Source of the DNA: Candidatus Krumholzibacteriota bacterium
Lineage (GTDB): Bacteria; Krumholzibacteriota; Krumholzibacteriia; Krumholzibacteriales; WJIX01
Direction of reading: 5' to 3'
DNA: 64,000 nt
NCBI GenBank assembly: GCA_034520215.1
Contig: JAXHNR010000001.1
Location: forward strand, 1,168,560 to 1,232,559
The notes under the pieces were generated by a model. That model saw only the letters and a program-made list of their open reading frames with translations, had not been told where the DNA came from and made no database searches. Shown here one piece after another: positions 26,624-35,357 of the stretch; position 1 is the stretch's first letter; each line of letters opens with the position of its first letter. The position numbers and the translations under genes are program-made.

Positions 26624-26968
26624 TCAGTCTTCGACAAACACCGTTTTCTTTGTCGGCCGTGGTGCCTTCACCACCATGAAGCGAAGCGGCTCTGAACTCT
26701 CATTGTACCAACAGTGCATTATATCCTTGGGACTCTCCACCAAGGTGTCGGCTACGACCTCTTGCTTCTCTTCGCCTATATCGACGATACCCTTTCCATT
26801 CAGCACGTAGAACGCAACGTCCACGGGCGTGATGTGACGCTTGAGTGATTGTCCCGGCTTTAGCGTAATAACGGTAATCATTGCGTCAGCAGTGTTGTAG
26901 AGGTTTCGAGCATCAACATTGTGAGCGTTGTCCATAATATCAATTTTATTCAGTCTTCTCGTGATCAT
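26624..26968 (-). CDS. Cupin-domain protein
   Basis: 114 residues forming a single cupin barrel: ITLKPGQSLKRHITPVDVAF (first cupin motif), VLNGKGIVDIGEEKQEV, then VESPKDIMHCWYNESSEPLR (second motif). Several histidines could bind a metal. Single-domain cupins of this kind have very varied roles, so no reaction is proposed. It stands alone on the minus strand. Confidence 0.82.
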   Translation of the reverse strand: MITRRLNKIDIMDNAHNVDARNLYNTADAMITVITLKPGQSLKRHITPVDVAFYVLNGKGIVDIGEEKQEVVADTLVESPKDIMHCWYNESSEPLRFMVVKAPRPTKKTVFVED

Positions 26969-27095
26969 CTCCTTCTCCTATCTCATTTTTTGCAGAATAA
27001 TACTCACTTTCAGCTTCGGCCCGAGACTAAAGCAGCAAACATTCTGCAGGCGCTGTAACGACCAAGACCGTCAGCTGCAAGCTATAATCCCGCAT

Positions 27096-27464
27096 TTACT
27101 TATCCTTTACCTTCTCGTTTAAGTTTTTGATTTCCTTTAGAATGGCATCCAGTGTTTTGGGATCATAAATCATGATGCTGTAGTCGCCGTTCGGATCAGG
27201 CTCTACACTAAGGATACTATAGTTCATACTCGAGTCAGGCTCCACAATCTGAAGTGAATATTCAGATGCTGAATGAGAATCACTCGTTTCGCTCTCTAAT
27301 ATATAAATTTTCGGATTATCCTTTATCATTTTCTCTATCGCTGACTTTGCCGAATCATCTCCTTCAATTGTCAGCCTTATAACTTGGGGTTGAATCTCCT
27401 TCTTAGTGCAGCTACTTCCACATAGAAACGCAATCGCCAACATAGTGTATATCGCAAATCTCAT
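27096..27464 (-). CDS. Small predicted lipoprotein
   Basis: 122 residues with a hydrophobic leader and lipobox FLCGSSC, so likely a lipoprotein. The mature part begins with Lys/Glu and contains two near-repeats (SLQIVEPDSSMNYSILSVEP and GDYSIMIYDPKTLDA) and a final amphipathic, Lys/Asn-rich helix. No family was recognised. It begins next to an attC-like palindrome, which hints at a mobile cassette, but that link is weak. Confidence 0.65.
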   Translation of the reverse strand: MRFAIYTMLAIAFLCGSSCTKKEIQPQVIRLTIEGDDSAKSAIEKMIKDNPKIYILESETSDSHSASEYSLQIVEPDSSMNYSILSVEPDPNGDYSIMIYDPKTLDAILKEIKNLNEKVKDK

Positions 27465-27489
27465 AATATGCCTCTTCTATCTTATGCAG

Positions 27490-27547
27490 GGCTGTTTCCC
27501 GATAAGCGCACGGGCAATACCCGTCCGCTTAATCGAGCAGTTAGGTT
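27490..27547 (+). other. attC-like imperfect palindrome
   Basis: CGATAAGCG-c-ACGGG pairs with CCCGT-c-CGCTT-a-ATCG around a short loop (27500-27535), with unpaired single bases as in integron attC sites. It is followed by GTTAGGT (27540-27546), which fits the integrase core GTTRRRY. The partner R'' box (RYYYAAC) expected on the left is not present, so this is a degenerate or partial site at best. The rest of 27465-27692 holds nothing recognised. Confidence 0.35.
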
Positions 27548-27692
27548 AAACACTTATAAACTTAATGGACATAAAAAATCTCTTACCAATTATGACAATA
27601 GAAGACTGAAGCTGTCAATGAAATTAGAACCAATAAGTATTATCTCCTTAATTACCAACACTGCGGTGGTCGATAAGACTCCCCTGCTCACT

Positions 27693-28583
27693 CTACTCGA
27701 AAAGTCCTGTACTAAGGTACTTATCCCCCCTGTCGGGTATAATAACCGCAATTTTCCCAACCCCTGTTATATCCGCCACTTTCTCAGCCGCGCAAACCGC
27801 AGCCCCCGAACTCATTCCCGCAAAAATACCGTCTTCCCTTGCCAGTCTTCTAGCGGTAAGAAAGGCATCTCTTCTGGACACGTATATCCGGTCATCCACT
27901 ATATCGGGTCGGAAAACCTCTCCGCTGAAATCCTCCTCAGGATTCTGCAGACCCTGTATCCGATAACCGCCGGGGGGTATAACGGCGAATACTCTGGTTT
28001 CCGGCGAATACTCTCTGAACCTCCTTGCAATTCCCATTAAAGTTCCCCCGGTTCCGACTCCGGCAACGACGGCACCTATATCTTTCAAATCCCTCAAAAG
28101 TTCTGCAGCTGTACCGCGGTAGTGTGCTTCTGTATTGTCTGTGTTGTTGAACTGATCGGACAGCCAATACCTCCCCGGGTCCCCTTCGACCAGTTCCCTG
28201 GCCCTCTCCAGTGCGCCCATAGTGCCTGAGTCACCCCCGGTCAACTCCAGCCGGGCTCCGTAAGATTTTACCAGAAAACCTCTTTCACTGCTCATCCGTT
28301 CAGACATGACTATATGTACAGGATATCCCCTTCGAGCTCCCACCATGGCCAGAGATATCCCCATATTGCCGCTGGTCGCCTCGAGAATAGTCATGCCAGG
28401 TTTCAGGTCACCTCTCCGCTCAGCCATTTCTATCATATTAAGAGCCACCCGGTCTTTGATCGAACCTGTTGGATTCTCACCCTCCAGCTTGGCGTAAATC
28501 TCCGCTCCCTGCCCGTTCTCGAAACCCCTTAATCTCACCGTTGGTGTATTTCCGATCTTCAATAGAATATTTTCGTATATCAT
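27693..28583 (-). CDS. cysK: Cysteine synthase (O-acetylserine sulfhydrylase)
   Basis: PLP enzyme that makes cysteine from O-acetylserine and sulfide. Visible are the PLP-lysine region ENPTGSIKDRVALNMIEMAE, the substrate loop EATSGNMGISLAM, the phosphate-binding loop GVGTGGTLMGIARRF and the C-terminal IFAGMSSGAAVCAA. At 296 residues it is close to CysM length. The ATG at 28583 has GGGAGG 7 bases upstream; the frame extends to a TTG at 28601 inside the leader. The leader holds a Cys-rich peptide and a terminator, so control by cysteine supply is likely. Confidence 0.95.
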   Translation of the reverse strand: MIYENILLKIGNTPTVRLRGFENGQGAEIYAKLEGENPTGSIKDRVALNMIEMAERRGDLKPGMTILEATSGNMGISLAMVGARRGYPVHIVMSERMSSERGFLVKSYGARLELTGGDSGTMGALERARELVEGDPGRYWLSDQFNNTDNTEAHYRGTAAELLRDLKDIGAVVAGVGTGGTLMGIARRFREYSPETRVFAVIPPGGYRIQGLQNPEEDFSGEVFRPDIVDDRIYVSRRDAFLTARRLAREDGIFAGMSSGAAVCAAEKVADITGVGKIAVIIPDRGDKYLSTGLFE

Positions 28584-28601
28584 CGTAATTACCTCCCACA
28601 A

Positions 28602-28636
28602 TAAAAAAAGCTCCCGGAAAATTCCGGGAGCTTTTC
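28602..28636 (-). terminator. Intrinsic terminator of the cysK attenuator
   Basis: On the minus strand AAAAGCTCCCGGAA (28635-28622) pairs with TTCCGGGAGCTTTT (28619-28606) and runs into seven T. It ends about 20 bases before the cysK ATG, so it must be read through for cysK expression. TCCCGGA in its 5' arm (28629-28623) is also complementary to TCCGGGA in the leader-peptide region (28682-28676), giving a competing antiterminator. Confidence 0.85.
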
Positions 28637-28663
28637 GTCAATACCTTTATTTTAAAAAAGTCA

Positions 28664-28732
28664 TCAATAGACGTATCCCGGATATTTATCGGGATTACAA
28701 CAACAGTTTACATATATGATGACTTTTTTCAT
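28664..28732 (-). CDS. Leader peptide with three consecutive Cys codons (cysK attenuator)
   Basis: A 22-codon open frame, MKKVIIYVNCCCN... ending VY and TGA. The ATG has AGGAGA about 6 bases upstream. Residues 10-12 are TGT TGT TGT. The peptide lies between a strong promoter and a terminator directly before cysK. The RNA can fold ATCCCG (28695-28690) with CGGGAT (28680-28675), just downstream of the Cys codons. A ribosome waiting on them would mask the first arm and free TCCGGGA to pair with the terminator arm, allowing cysK expression. A 13-bp outer stem joins codons 2-6 to 28666-28654. This is inferred from the layout, not shown. Confidence 0.85.
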   Translation of the reverse strand: MKKVIIYVNCCCNPDKYPGYVY

Positions 28733-28761
28733 ATCTTTCTCCTACTTTATTAACAGCATTT

Positions 28762-28790
28762 ATTATACCATAAAAATGCAAATATTTCAA
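28762..28790 (-). promoter_or_regulatory. Sigma-70 promoter of the cysK leader
   Basis: TTGAAA (28790-28785) and a perfect TATAAT (28767-28762) are separated by 17 bases. Transcription should start near 28755, about 22 bases before the leader-peptide ATG. Confidence 0.8.
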
Positions 28791-29062
28791 ATAATATAGA
28801 GCATTACCGCCTTGTTTTCAATTATGTTTTTTAGATCCACTAACGCGGATTACACCTTTTATAACTTGGTTTATAAGAAAACAGCCCGTCCCGTTAAATC
28901 AATAAAGAGATCCAGGTCGCTGACTGTGTCCCTTTATAAAATATCTAAAAAATATTAAAACCAATGCAACTTATTGTTTGGTTATTTGTACGATAAATTA
29001 TAACTTATATTCATATATTTATAAGAATTAACTTTCCATGTGAAAAGAATGAAAGAGGAAAT
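28791..29062. other. Divergent intergenic region between cysK leader and efflux operon
   Basis: AT-rich, no gene. The plus-strand efflux operon must start here; TTGTTT with TATAAC at a 19-base spacing near 28974-29005 is only a weak promoter candidate. CTTATA/TATAAG forms a small inverted repeat around 29003-29026. No adjacent regulator gene exists. Confidence 0.4.
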
Positions 29063-30238
29063 ATGAATAAACGCAGATCATTGATAATAACGGCTGTTAT
29101 CATAGCAGCCGGCATTATCATAAGCGTCATGCTTAGTAACCAGCGTGACCCTGTAAGCCGCAGATCTAAACCAGCGGCTGCAGAACGTGTCAGCACTGTC
29201 TCTTCCCGAAGCAGTGACATAAGAACTACCGTAACAATTAGCGGCCCTCTTACCGCTTTAGACCGCATAGATGTCTACGCGGAAGTAAGCGGCATTCTAA
29301 AGCCCACAGGTAAACGTTTTAAACCCGGGAACAGTTTTAAAGAGGGTGAAACGATGATTCAAATTGACGACAGCGTCTACAGGAACAATCTGCTCGCTCA
29401 GAAAAGCACTCTACTGAATCAGTTGACCACTCTTCTTCCCGATTTATCGATCGATTTCCCCGAGAGCACCGGCAGGTGGAGATCATATCTTAAAGATTTT
29501 GATCTGCATAAACCCCTTCCCCCTCTTCCCGAACCTTCAAGCGAAAAGGAACGTTACTACATCGCTTCACATAATATCTTTAACCTATTCTATACGATCA
29601 AGAGTATGGAATTTACACTGGCAAAATACAGTATAACCGCACCTTATGACGGAGTTGTTACCTCTTCTGCGATAAATCCCGGAACACTCGTAAGGCAGGG
29701 GCAGAAGCTCGGGGAATTTATAAGCACCGAGAAGTATGAAATGCGCGGAGCTGCCGATCCAGGCCAAATCGATCTTATAGCCGCAGGCCTGCCCGCGGAG
29801 CTTACCTCCTACGGTCTGCGGGGGAAATTCAAGGGAACTATCAGCCGTATAAATAATGTTATTGACAAGAATACTCAGACCGTAGCGGTTTATATAAGGG
29901 CAAGTGACAGTCGTCTCCGCGACGGACTCTATATGACAGCTTCTATCGAGAGTAAACTCCTCAGAGATGTTACTGTCGTTCCGGGCAAATCACTTGCCGG
30001 TAGAGACATGGTATGGGTCTACAGCGATTCTACCCTGCAGAAAACCAAAGTGGAAGTCGTAGCCGCGGAAGAAGAACAGGTCATCGTCCGGGGACTTCCA
30101 GATGGAACCCGCGTTGTAACTCAGCCCCCCGGCAAGGCGCGTGTTGGTATGAAAGTTGTTGATATATCCGAGAAACCGGAGACCGAAAACAGCAAGAATA
30201 ATGAAGTTTCAAAAGACAGGCCGTCAAAAAGGGAATAA
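29063..30238 (+). CDS. RND efflux periplasmic adaptor (membrane fusion protein)
   Basis: 391 residues, AcrA/HlyD family, linking the RND pump to the outer-membrane channel. It has an N-terminal anchor (ITAVIIAAGIIISVMLS), a split lipoyl domain (RIDVYAEVSGILKPTGKRFK and the later ITAPYDGVVTSSAINPGTLV), a hairpin between them that is short for the family, and a beta-barrel part with RDGLYMTASIESK. The C-terminal tail is charged (ENSKNNEVSKDRPSKRE). First gene of a three-gene operon. Confidence 0.93.
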   Translation: MNKRRSLIITAVIIAAGIIISVMLSNQRDPVSRRSKPAAAERVSTVSSRSSDIRTTVTISGPLTALDRIDVYAEVSGILKPTGKRFKPGNSFKEGETMIQIDDSVYRNNLLAQKSTLLNQLTTLLPDLSIDFPESTGRWRSYLKDFDLHKPLPPLPEPSSEKERYYIASHNIFNLFYTIKSMEFTLAKYSITAPYDGVVTSSAINPGTLVRQGQKLGEFISTEKYEMRGAADPGQIDLIAAGLPAELTSYGLRGKFKGTISRINNVIDKNTQTVAVYIRASDSRLRDGLYMTASIESKLLRDVTVVPGKSLAGRDMVWVYSDSTLQKTKVEVVAAEEEQVIVRGLPDGTRVVTQPPGKARVGMKVVDISEKPETENSKNNEVSKDRPSKRE

Positions 30239-30259
30239 TAAGAGAAGGAGCGATAAGAA

Positions 30260-33200
30260 GTGAAAAATATTATACGCCCATTTATACAATATCCGATACT
30301 CGGCAATGTCATTATCGTTGCTATCCTTCTTTTCGGTTACGTCGGATTTTCGAGTCTGAATACCACTTTCTTTCCTCCCCAACCCAGCAGAACTATTATC
30401 ATCAACGCGAGCTATCCGGGAGCTTCGCCTGAGGAAATGGAGGAAGGGATAGTTACCAAGATAGAGGACAATCTCAAAGGTATATCCGGTATAGAACGTA
30501 CAACTTCGGTCTCAGGTGAAAATTTCTGCTCGATATACATTAGAGTATTGACCGATTATGACACCAATATAGTACTTCAGGATGTTAAGGACGCTGTAAA
30601 TCAGATCAGTTCTTTTCCCCTGGGGATGGACAGGATATCTATCTACCGTAGAGAACCTTTCAACTTCGCTATTGATCTTATGATAATCGGAGATGTGGAT
30701 TTAAAAACATTGAAATGGCACGGACGCCAGATTGAAAGGGACCTGCTTTCGATAGAAGGTATTTCTAAGATATCACTCTCGGGATTTCCCGCCGAAGAGA
30801 TAGAAATAGCCGTTAGTGAAGAGGAACTTCGCGCGTACGGACTCACATTCAGTGAGATACTAAGTGCCGTAAGGAACGCCAATATCAAATCAACGGGAGG
30901 AAAGATAAAGGGCGAAAAGGAAGAACTTCTCATCCGCGCCGACGTCAAGGGATATCACGCTGAGGAACTCGCGAATCACGTGCTTAAAGCAAGCGATGAG
31001 GGCGCCGTGGTCCGTATTGGCGATGTTGCCACTGTAAGTGACAGATGGTCTGAAAATCCGAACAGAATTTATTACAATGGAAAAACCGCCGTCAGGGTTT
31101 CCGTCGACAATACAAACAAGGAAGATCTCTTTTTCATAGCCGACAGAGTCAAGGAATACGCTGAGAAATTCAACAGCACTCACAGTGACGTTCAGGCCCT
31201 CGTCCTTCGTGACGGGTCCGAGATCATAAATGAACGCATTAATCTCCTTCTTGGAAACGGTTTAATAGGTATTGTACTTGTAGTCCTTCTGCTGTCACTC
31301 TCTCTTAATCCGAATATCTCTTTCTGGGTAGCGCTCGGTATTCCTATTTCTTTCGCCGGAATGCTTATGATCGCCCCCTTCTACGGACTTACGATCAACG
31401 TAATGTCTCTTATGGCTATGATACTCATACTCGGAATTCTCGTTGACGACGGAATAGTTATAGCTGAAAATATTTATCAGCACCACGAACGAGGCAAAAA
31501 ACCCGTCCAAGCCGCGCTTATTGGAACCGTTGAAGTGCTTCCCTCTGTTATCGCTTCTGTTCTTACTACCGTTGTGATATTTATGACTTTCTTTTTTCTC
31601 GAGGGCGGAATGGGCGATCACAGCCGTGATCTGGCCTTCGTCGTTATAGCGACACTTCTTCTCTCACTAATCGAAGCTGCTTTTATTCTACCTGCTCATA
31701 TCGCGCATTCGAGAGCTCTGTGCGTAAGGGAAAAAAGCCGCCTCGAACGCGAGTCAACCAGGATGCTCGGCTGGGTACGAGATAAGATATACATGCCCGT
31801 TCTCCGGTCTTCTATTAAATCCCCCTATATCTCAATCGCGACGGTACTGGCAATATTCATAATAACGATCGGAGCTATTCGCGGAGGGATTCTAAAGACG
31901 ACCTTCTTTCCGTATATAGAGGGTCGCTCGGTCTCTATAAACCTGGAGATGCCCGCGGGAACACCCGCTGCTGTTACAGACAGTTTAACGGGCTACATAG
32001 AAAAAGGTGTATGGGAAACAGATGAAAAATACAAAAAGTCACACAGGGGAGAAAATCTCGTAAGGTCTGTATACAGGAGAGTAGGATCGGGTACGCACCA
32101 GGGCCGTGTTTACGCTATCCTTGAAAGCAGCGAAGAGCGGAATTGGACAAATCTCAGAGCCGCAAACGAATTCAGAGAGAAAATTGGTAAGATCAAAGGC
32201 TCAGAGAAACTCAGCTTCGGCATGAGCAGGCGCTGGGGAATGCCTGTAATGGTTGCCCTTAAAAGCAATAACTTCGAGCAGCTCCGGGGCGCGACCGAGA
32301 TGTTAAAGGAAGAACTTAAGAAGATGCCGCAGCTTAAGGATGTTACAGACGACGACCCCCCCGGATTGCGGGAAGTCAAAGTCAAACTAAAAGAAAAGGC
32401 ATTCGCTCTCGGACTTACAACATCTGAAGTCGTAAGCCAGGTTCGTAGTGGATTCTTCGGTGGTGAGGCCCAGCGCATACTCAGGGGAATAGATGAGGTA
32501 AAGATATGGGTTCGTTACAGCCGTGATGACCGCTCTTCAATGTCCGACCTCGAGAATATGAGGATCCGTGCTCCGGGCGGGCAGTCATACCCCCTCGGCG
32601 AAATCGCCGACTTCTCGATAGAAAGAGGAGTAATGTCGATAAATCATACGGACGGGCAGAGAGTCATAAATGTCATGTCCGATGTAACCAGCACTAAAGC
32701 TTCCGTGCCAACTCTGCTAGCCGATATTAAAGAAAACGTAATGCCGGAAGTTAAAGAAAGATATCCCGAGGTTCGCTACAGCTTCGAAGGGGAAAGCTAC
32801 GAGAATAAGAAAACAATGGACGCGATATCCCGGGTCGTTCCTGCAATTCTGATAATGATGTTCCTTTTAATAGCCGTTACTTTTCATTCATTCGGACAGG
32901 CGGTAATAGTATTTCTGCTTATTCCCTTCAGTATTGTCGGTGTGCTATGGGGGCATTACATTCAGGGCTATATCGTCAGCATACTCTCTATGTTCGGCGC
33001 TATAGCACTTATGGGAATAGTGGTAAACGATTCACTTGTACTTGTAAGTACGGTTAACCGGAAATTAAAAGCGGGCCGCAGTTTCGATGACTCCCTATTT
33101 GAAGCAGCAATATCGCGTTTCCGGCCCGTTGTGCTGACTTCTCTCACTACTATAGCGGGATTGGCTCCTCTTGTCTTTGAACAGAGCCACCAGGCACAGT

Positions 33201-33436
33201 TTCTATCTCCTATGGCTATCTCAGTTGCCTACGGCCTACTTTTCGGAACCGTTCTAACCCTGATAATGCTCCCGTCCATGCTTAAAACCTTTAACGATAT
33301 CAAGATTAAACTCTATAAGACAATTAGCGGAAAAGAAGTAAACGGCAGATTTGTTGAAACTGCCGTAAGGGAAGAGGAATTCCTCCGCAGGCAAAACAAT
33401 GACGGTCATTCAAATGAAAAAGGATGCGAAAAATGA
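30260..33436 (+). CDS. RND efflux transporter (AcrB/MexB-like permease)
   Basis: 1058-residue inner-membrane pump with the RND layout: one N-terminal membrane helix (PILGNVIIVAILLFGYVGF), a large periplasmic loop, helices 2-6, then the repeat. Helix 4 shows the proton-relay acidic pair in LILGILVDDGIVIAENIYQH. The second half contains ALMGIVVNDSLVLVSTVNRK. Charged signatures suggest the HAE (organic substrate) branch rather than heavy-metal export, but the substrate is not fixed. The start is GTG with AAGGAG 9 bases upstream. It overlaps the channel gene by four bases. Confidence 0.93.
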   Translation: MKNIIRPFIQYPILGNVIIVAILLFGYVGFSSLNTTFFPPQPSRTIIINASYPGASPEEMEEGIVTKIEDNLKGISGIERTTSVSGENFCSIYIRVLTDYDTNIVLQDVKDAVNQISSFPLGMDRISIYRREPFNFAIDLMIIGDVDLKTLKWHGRQIERDLLSIEGISKISLSGFPAEEIEIAVSEEELRAYGLTFSEILSAVRNANIKSTGGKIKGEKEELLIRADVKGYHAEELANHVLKASDEGAVVRIGDVATVSDRWSENPNRIYYNGKTAVRVSVDNTNKEDLFFIADRVKEYAEKFNSTHSDVQALVLRDGSEIINERINLLLGNGLIGIVLVVLLLSLSLNPNISFWVALGIPISFAGMLMIAPFYGLTINVMSLMAMILILGILVDDGIVIAENIYQHHERGKKPVQAALIGTVEVLPSVIASVLTTVVIFMTFFFLEGGMGDHSRDLAFVVIATLLLSLIEAAFILPAHIAHSRALCVREKSRLERESTRMLGWVRDKIYMPVLRSSIKSPYISIATVLAIFIITIGAIRGGILKTTFFPYIEGRSVSINLEMPAGTPAAVTDSLTGYIEKGVWETDEKYKKSHRGENLVRSVYRRVGSGTHQGRVYAILESSEERNWTNLRAANEFREKIGKIKGSEKLSFGMSRRWGMPVMVALKSNNFEQLRGATEMLKEELKKMPQLKDVTDDDPPGLREVKVKLKEKAFALGLTTSEVVSQVRSGFFGGEAQRILRGIDEVKIWVRYSRDDRSSMSDLENMRIRAPGGQSYPLGEIADFSIERGVMSINHTDGQRVINVMSDVTSTKASVPTLLADIKENVMPEVKERYPEVRYSFEGESYENKKTMDAISRVVPAILIMMFLLIAVTFHSFGQAVIVFLLIPFSIVGVLWGHYIQGYIVSILSMFGAIALMGIVVNDSLVLVSTVNRKLKAGRSFDDSLFEAAISRFRPVVLTSLTTIAGLAPLVFEQSHQAQFLSPMAISVAYGLLFGTVLTLIMLPSMLKTFNDIKIKLYKTISGKEVNGRFVETAVREEEFLRRQNNDGHSNEKGCEK

Positions 33437-34719
33437 AACACCTTATATCTATTCTATTTCTTGCACTTTTCTTCTCGCAAACTGCCGCCTCAGAGGCCGT
33501 ACTGACCTTTGAAGAAGCAGTATATATCGCCATTGAACGTAATCCGCGGATAGCTGCCGCGCGTAATGACGCCGAAATTGCCTCAAATAACGCCCATGCC
33601 GGTAACGCGGGTCTTTTTCCCAAATTGGACTTTACGGGTTCCGCGAATTACAATAGAACCGATCCGCCTTCCGGAATTGAAACAGAAACCTCTTCTACAA
33701 GCGCCCGCCTGGGTGCCACCTACACTCTTTTTAACGGCCTTGGTAATATCTACCGTTACAAGCGCCTTAAATCGGAAGAAAGACTTGGAGAACTTAACGC
33801 CCGTGAGCGGATAGAAAATATTATTATCCATGTAAGTAAAGCATATTACGGGGCCGCAGAGGCCTTTGAAACCCTGCTTGTTTCAAGGGAACTTCTTGAT
33901 ATTTCCAGAGAAAGACTGGAAAGAGTTAAAAGCAGAAGCGATTTCGGTCAGGGTGGATCTGTCGATGTCCTAAACGCAAAGGTTAATTACAATACTGACA
34001 CCGTTACGGTTGTCCGTTCTGAATTCGCTTGGGAAGAAGCAACTCGAAACCTCAACAGCTTACTGAACAGGAATTTAGGCAGTAAATATAAAGTGGATTC
34101 CAACGTGAAATTCGCCAATCTCGAACCTCTAAGTCAGTTAAGGGAAAAAGCTCTAAAACAGAACAGCTCTTACCAGATTGCCTCAGAGTCGGTGAAGCGG
34201 GCAGCTTTTGGCCAGAAAGTTACAAGATCCGCCTTTATGCCCAGACTCGACCTATCTACCTCTTACGGCTGGGAGGAATACAGCAACGAAGGCCTGAACC
34301 TGGATTTTAACGACCCAACTTCAAACTGGGGTGTATATGCTACGTTGAGTTTTAATATATTCAATGGATTCCAGCGTCGGATAGATTCTAAGAACGCGGC
34401 CTTAGAAGTTAGGAGCCGCAAGATGCTGGAGGAGCAGGCGCGTCTCGATATGGATAGAGAACTTATAAACGCTTACAAATCCTACAGCAACAGCAGGGCC
34501 ATTCTGGATCTGGAGAAAAATAATCTCGAATCAGCCCGCATCAATTTTCAGCACACAAGCAAACTATACGATCTGGGGCAGGTTACATCGACACAATTCA
34601 GAGAAGCACAGCTAAATCTCACGAGAGCTAAAACAAGTGTTATCTCCGCTACCTACCAGGCAAAGCTAGACGAGATCGAACTCTTCAGAATCACCGGAAA
34701 CCTGGTAAATGAGATCTAA
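33433..34719 (+). CDS. TolC-family outer-membrane efflux channel
   Basis: 428 residues with a signal peptide (MKHLISILFLALFFSQTAAS), then two repeats of the TolC coiled-coil and beta-strand pattern: LTFEEAVYIAIERNPRIAAA, NYNRTDPPSGIETETSST, and the second-half NWGVYATLSFNIFNGFQRR with YDLGQVTSTQFREAQLNLTR. It would complete the tripartite pump. I use the ATG at 33433 because it begins the signal peptide and overlaps the pump stop codon as ATGA; another ATG is three codons upstream. Confidence 0.92.
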   Translation: MKHLISILFLALFFSQTAASEAVLTFEEAVYIAIERNPRIAAARNDAEIASNNAHAGNAGLFPKLDFTGSANYNRTDPPSGIETETSSTSARLGATYTLFNGLGNIYRYKRLKSEERLGELNARERIENIIIHVSKAYYGAAEAFETLLVSRELLDISRERLERVKSRSDFGQGGSVDVLNAKVNYNTDTVTVVRSEFAWEEATRNLNSLLNRNLGSKYKVDSNVKFANLEPLSQLREKALKQNSSYQIASESVKRAAFGQKVTRSAFMPRLDLSTSYGWEEYSNEGLNLDFNDPTSNWGVYATLSFNIFNGFQRRIDSKNAALEVRSRKMLEEQARLDMDRELINAYKSYSNSRAILDLEKNNLESARINFQHTSKLYDLGQVTSTQFREAQLNLTRAKTSVISATYQAKLDEIELFRITGNLVNEI

Positions 34720-34786
34720 TCCTACTTTAGAGGAAGCCGAAAATCCCTAAGCTATGATTTTAATCAGCGAAAAGTTCACATTAAGA

Positions 34787-35230
34787 TTATTTTTCAGCGG
34801 CGCTTCCCAGCTTAACCTCACGCACAGCTTCGGCTACAACAAAAATCCGTTCATTGTTACTTACAGGATCAACCGGGACAATGAAAAACCCCTTTTTCTT
34901 TTTATTGTACCCGAGGCTCTTTCCCCTTAGTATCTCGCCGTCGTGGAATTCTACCATGATTGATAAACCCCTCAGGTTAGAACTGTCAACCTTGCTGAAC
35001 GACTTCTTTTCAGCGTATTCTTTCCTCCCGTCAAGTATCTTTACAAAAAAGAGGGCTTTCAGATCGGCGGTCTTAATCTCATAAGTTTTCCCGAGATCGG
35101 CATCTAACTCAGATACTAGGTGAAACATATCTTTAACAGGCGTAAAGTCATGTGTGTGCCCTTTCAATAACCTGCCGTCCGTAAAATGGGCAACTACTCG
35201 ATTCCGTTTTTTATCTGTTGCGTCTTTCAT
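34787..35230 (-). CDS. Hypothetical protein with internally repeated small domain
   Basis: 147 residues, no signal peptide. Two parts look like copies of one beta-rich module: VVAHFTDGRLLKGHTHDFTP near the start and IMVEFHDGEILRGKSLGYNK in the second half, each followed by a strand-rich segment (MFHLVSELD; GFFIVPVDPVSNNERIFV). The pattern recalls small uncharacterised proteins found next to envelope or pilus genes in several phyla, but I cannot name a family with confidence. It faces the efflux operon tail to tail. Confidence 0.65.
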   Translation of the reverse strand: MKDATDKKRNRVVAHFTDGRLLKGHTHDFTPVKDMFHLVSELDADLGKTYEIKTADLKALFFVKILDGRKEYAEKKSFSKVDSSNLRGLSIMVEFHDGEILRGKSLGYNKKKKGFFIVPVDPVSNNERIFVVAEAVREVKLGSAAEK

Positions 35231-35357
35231 TATGAGCCCCTTCTGCCAAGTCCAATAGATATTAGATATTACATAAATGACGCACTACCCTGAACAATCA
35301 TCCTCGAATTACATATCTTTGTAAAGAAATTTTCAGCTGCCCGTGCCTTTTTATTTA

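Noticed and set aside
27468-28040. 190-codon plus-strand open frame
   Set aside because: It lies largely opposite cysK, has no recognisable domain and reflects the codon pattern of the real gene.
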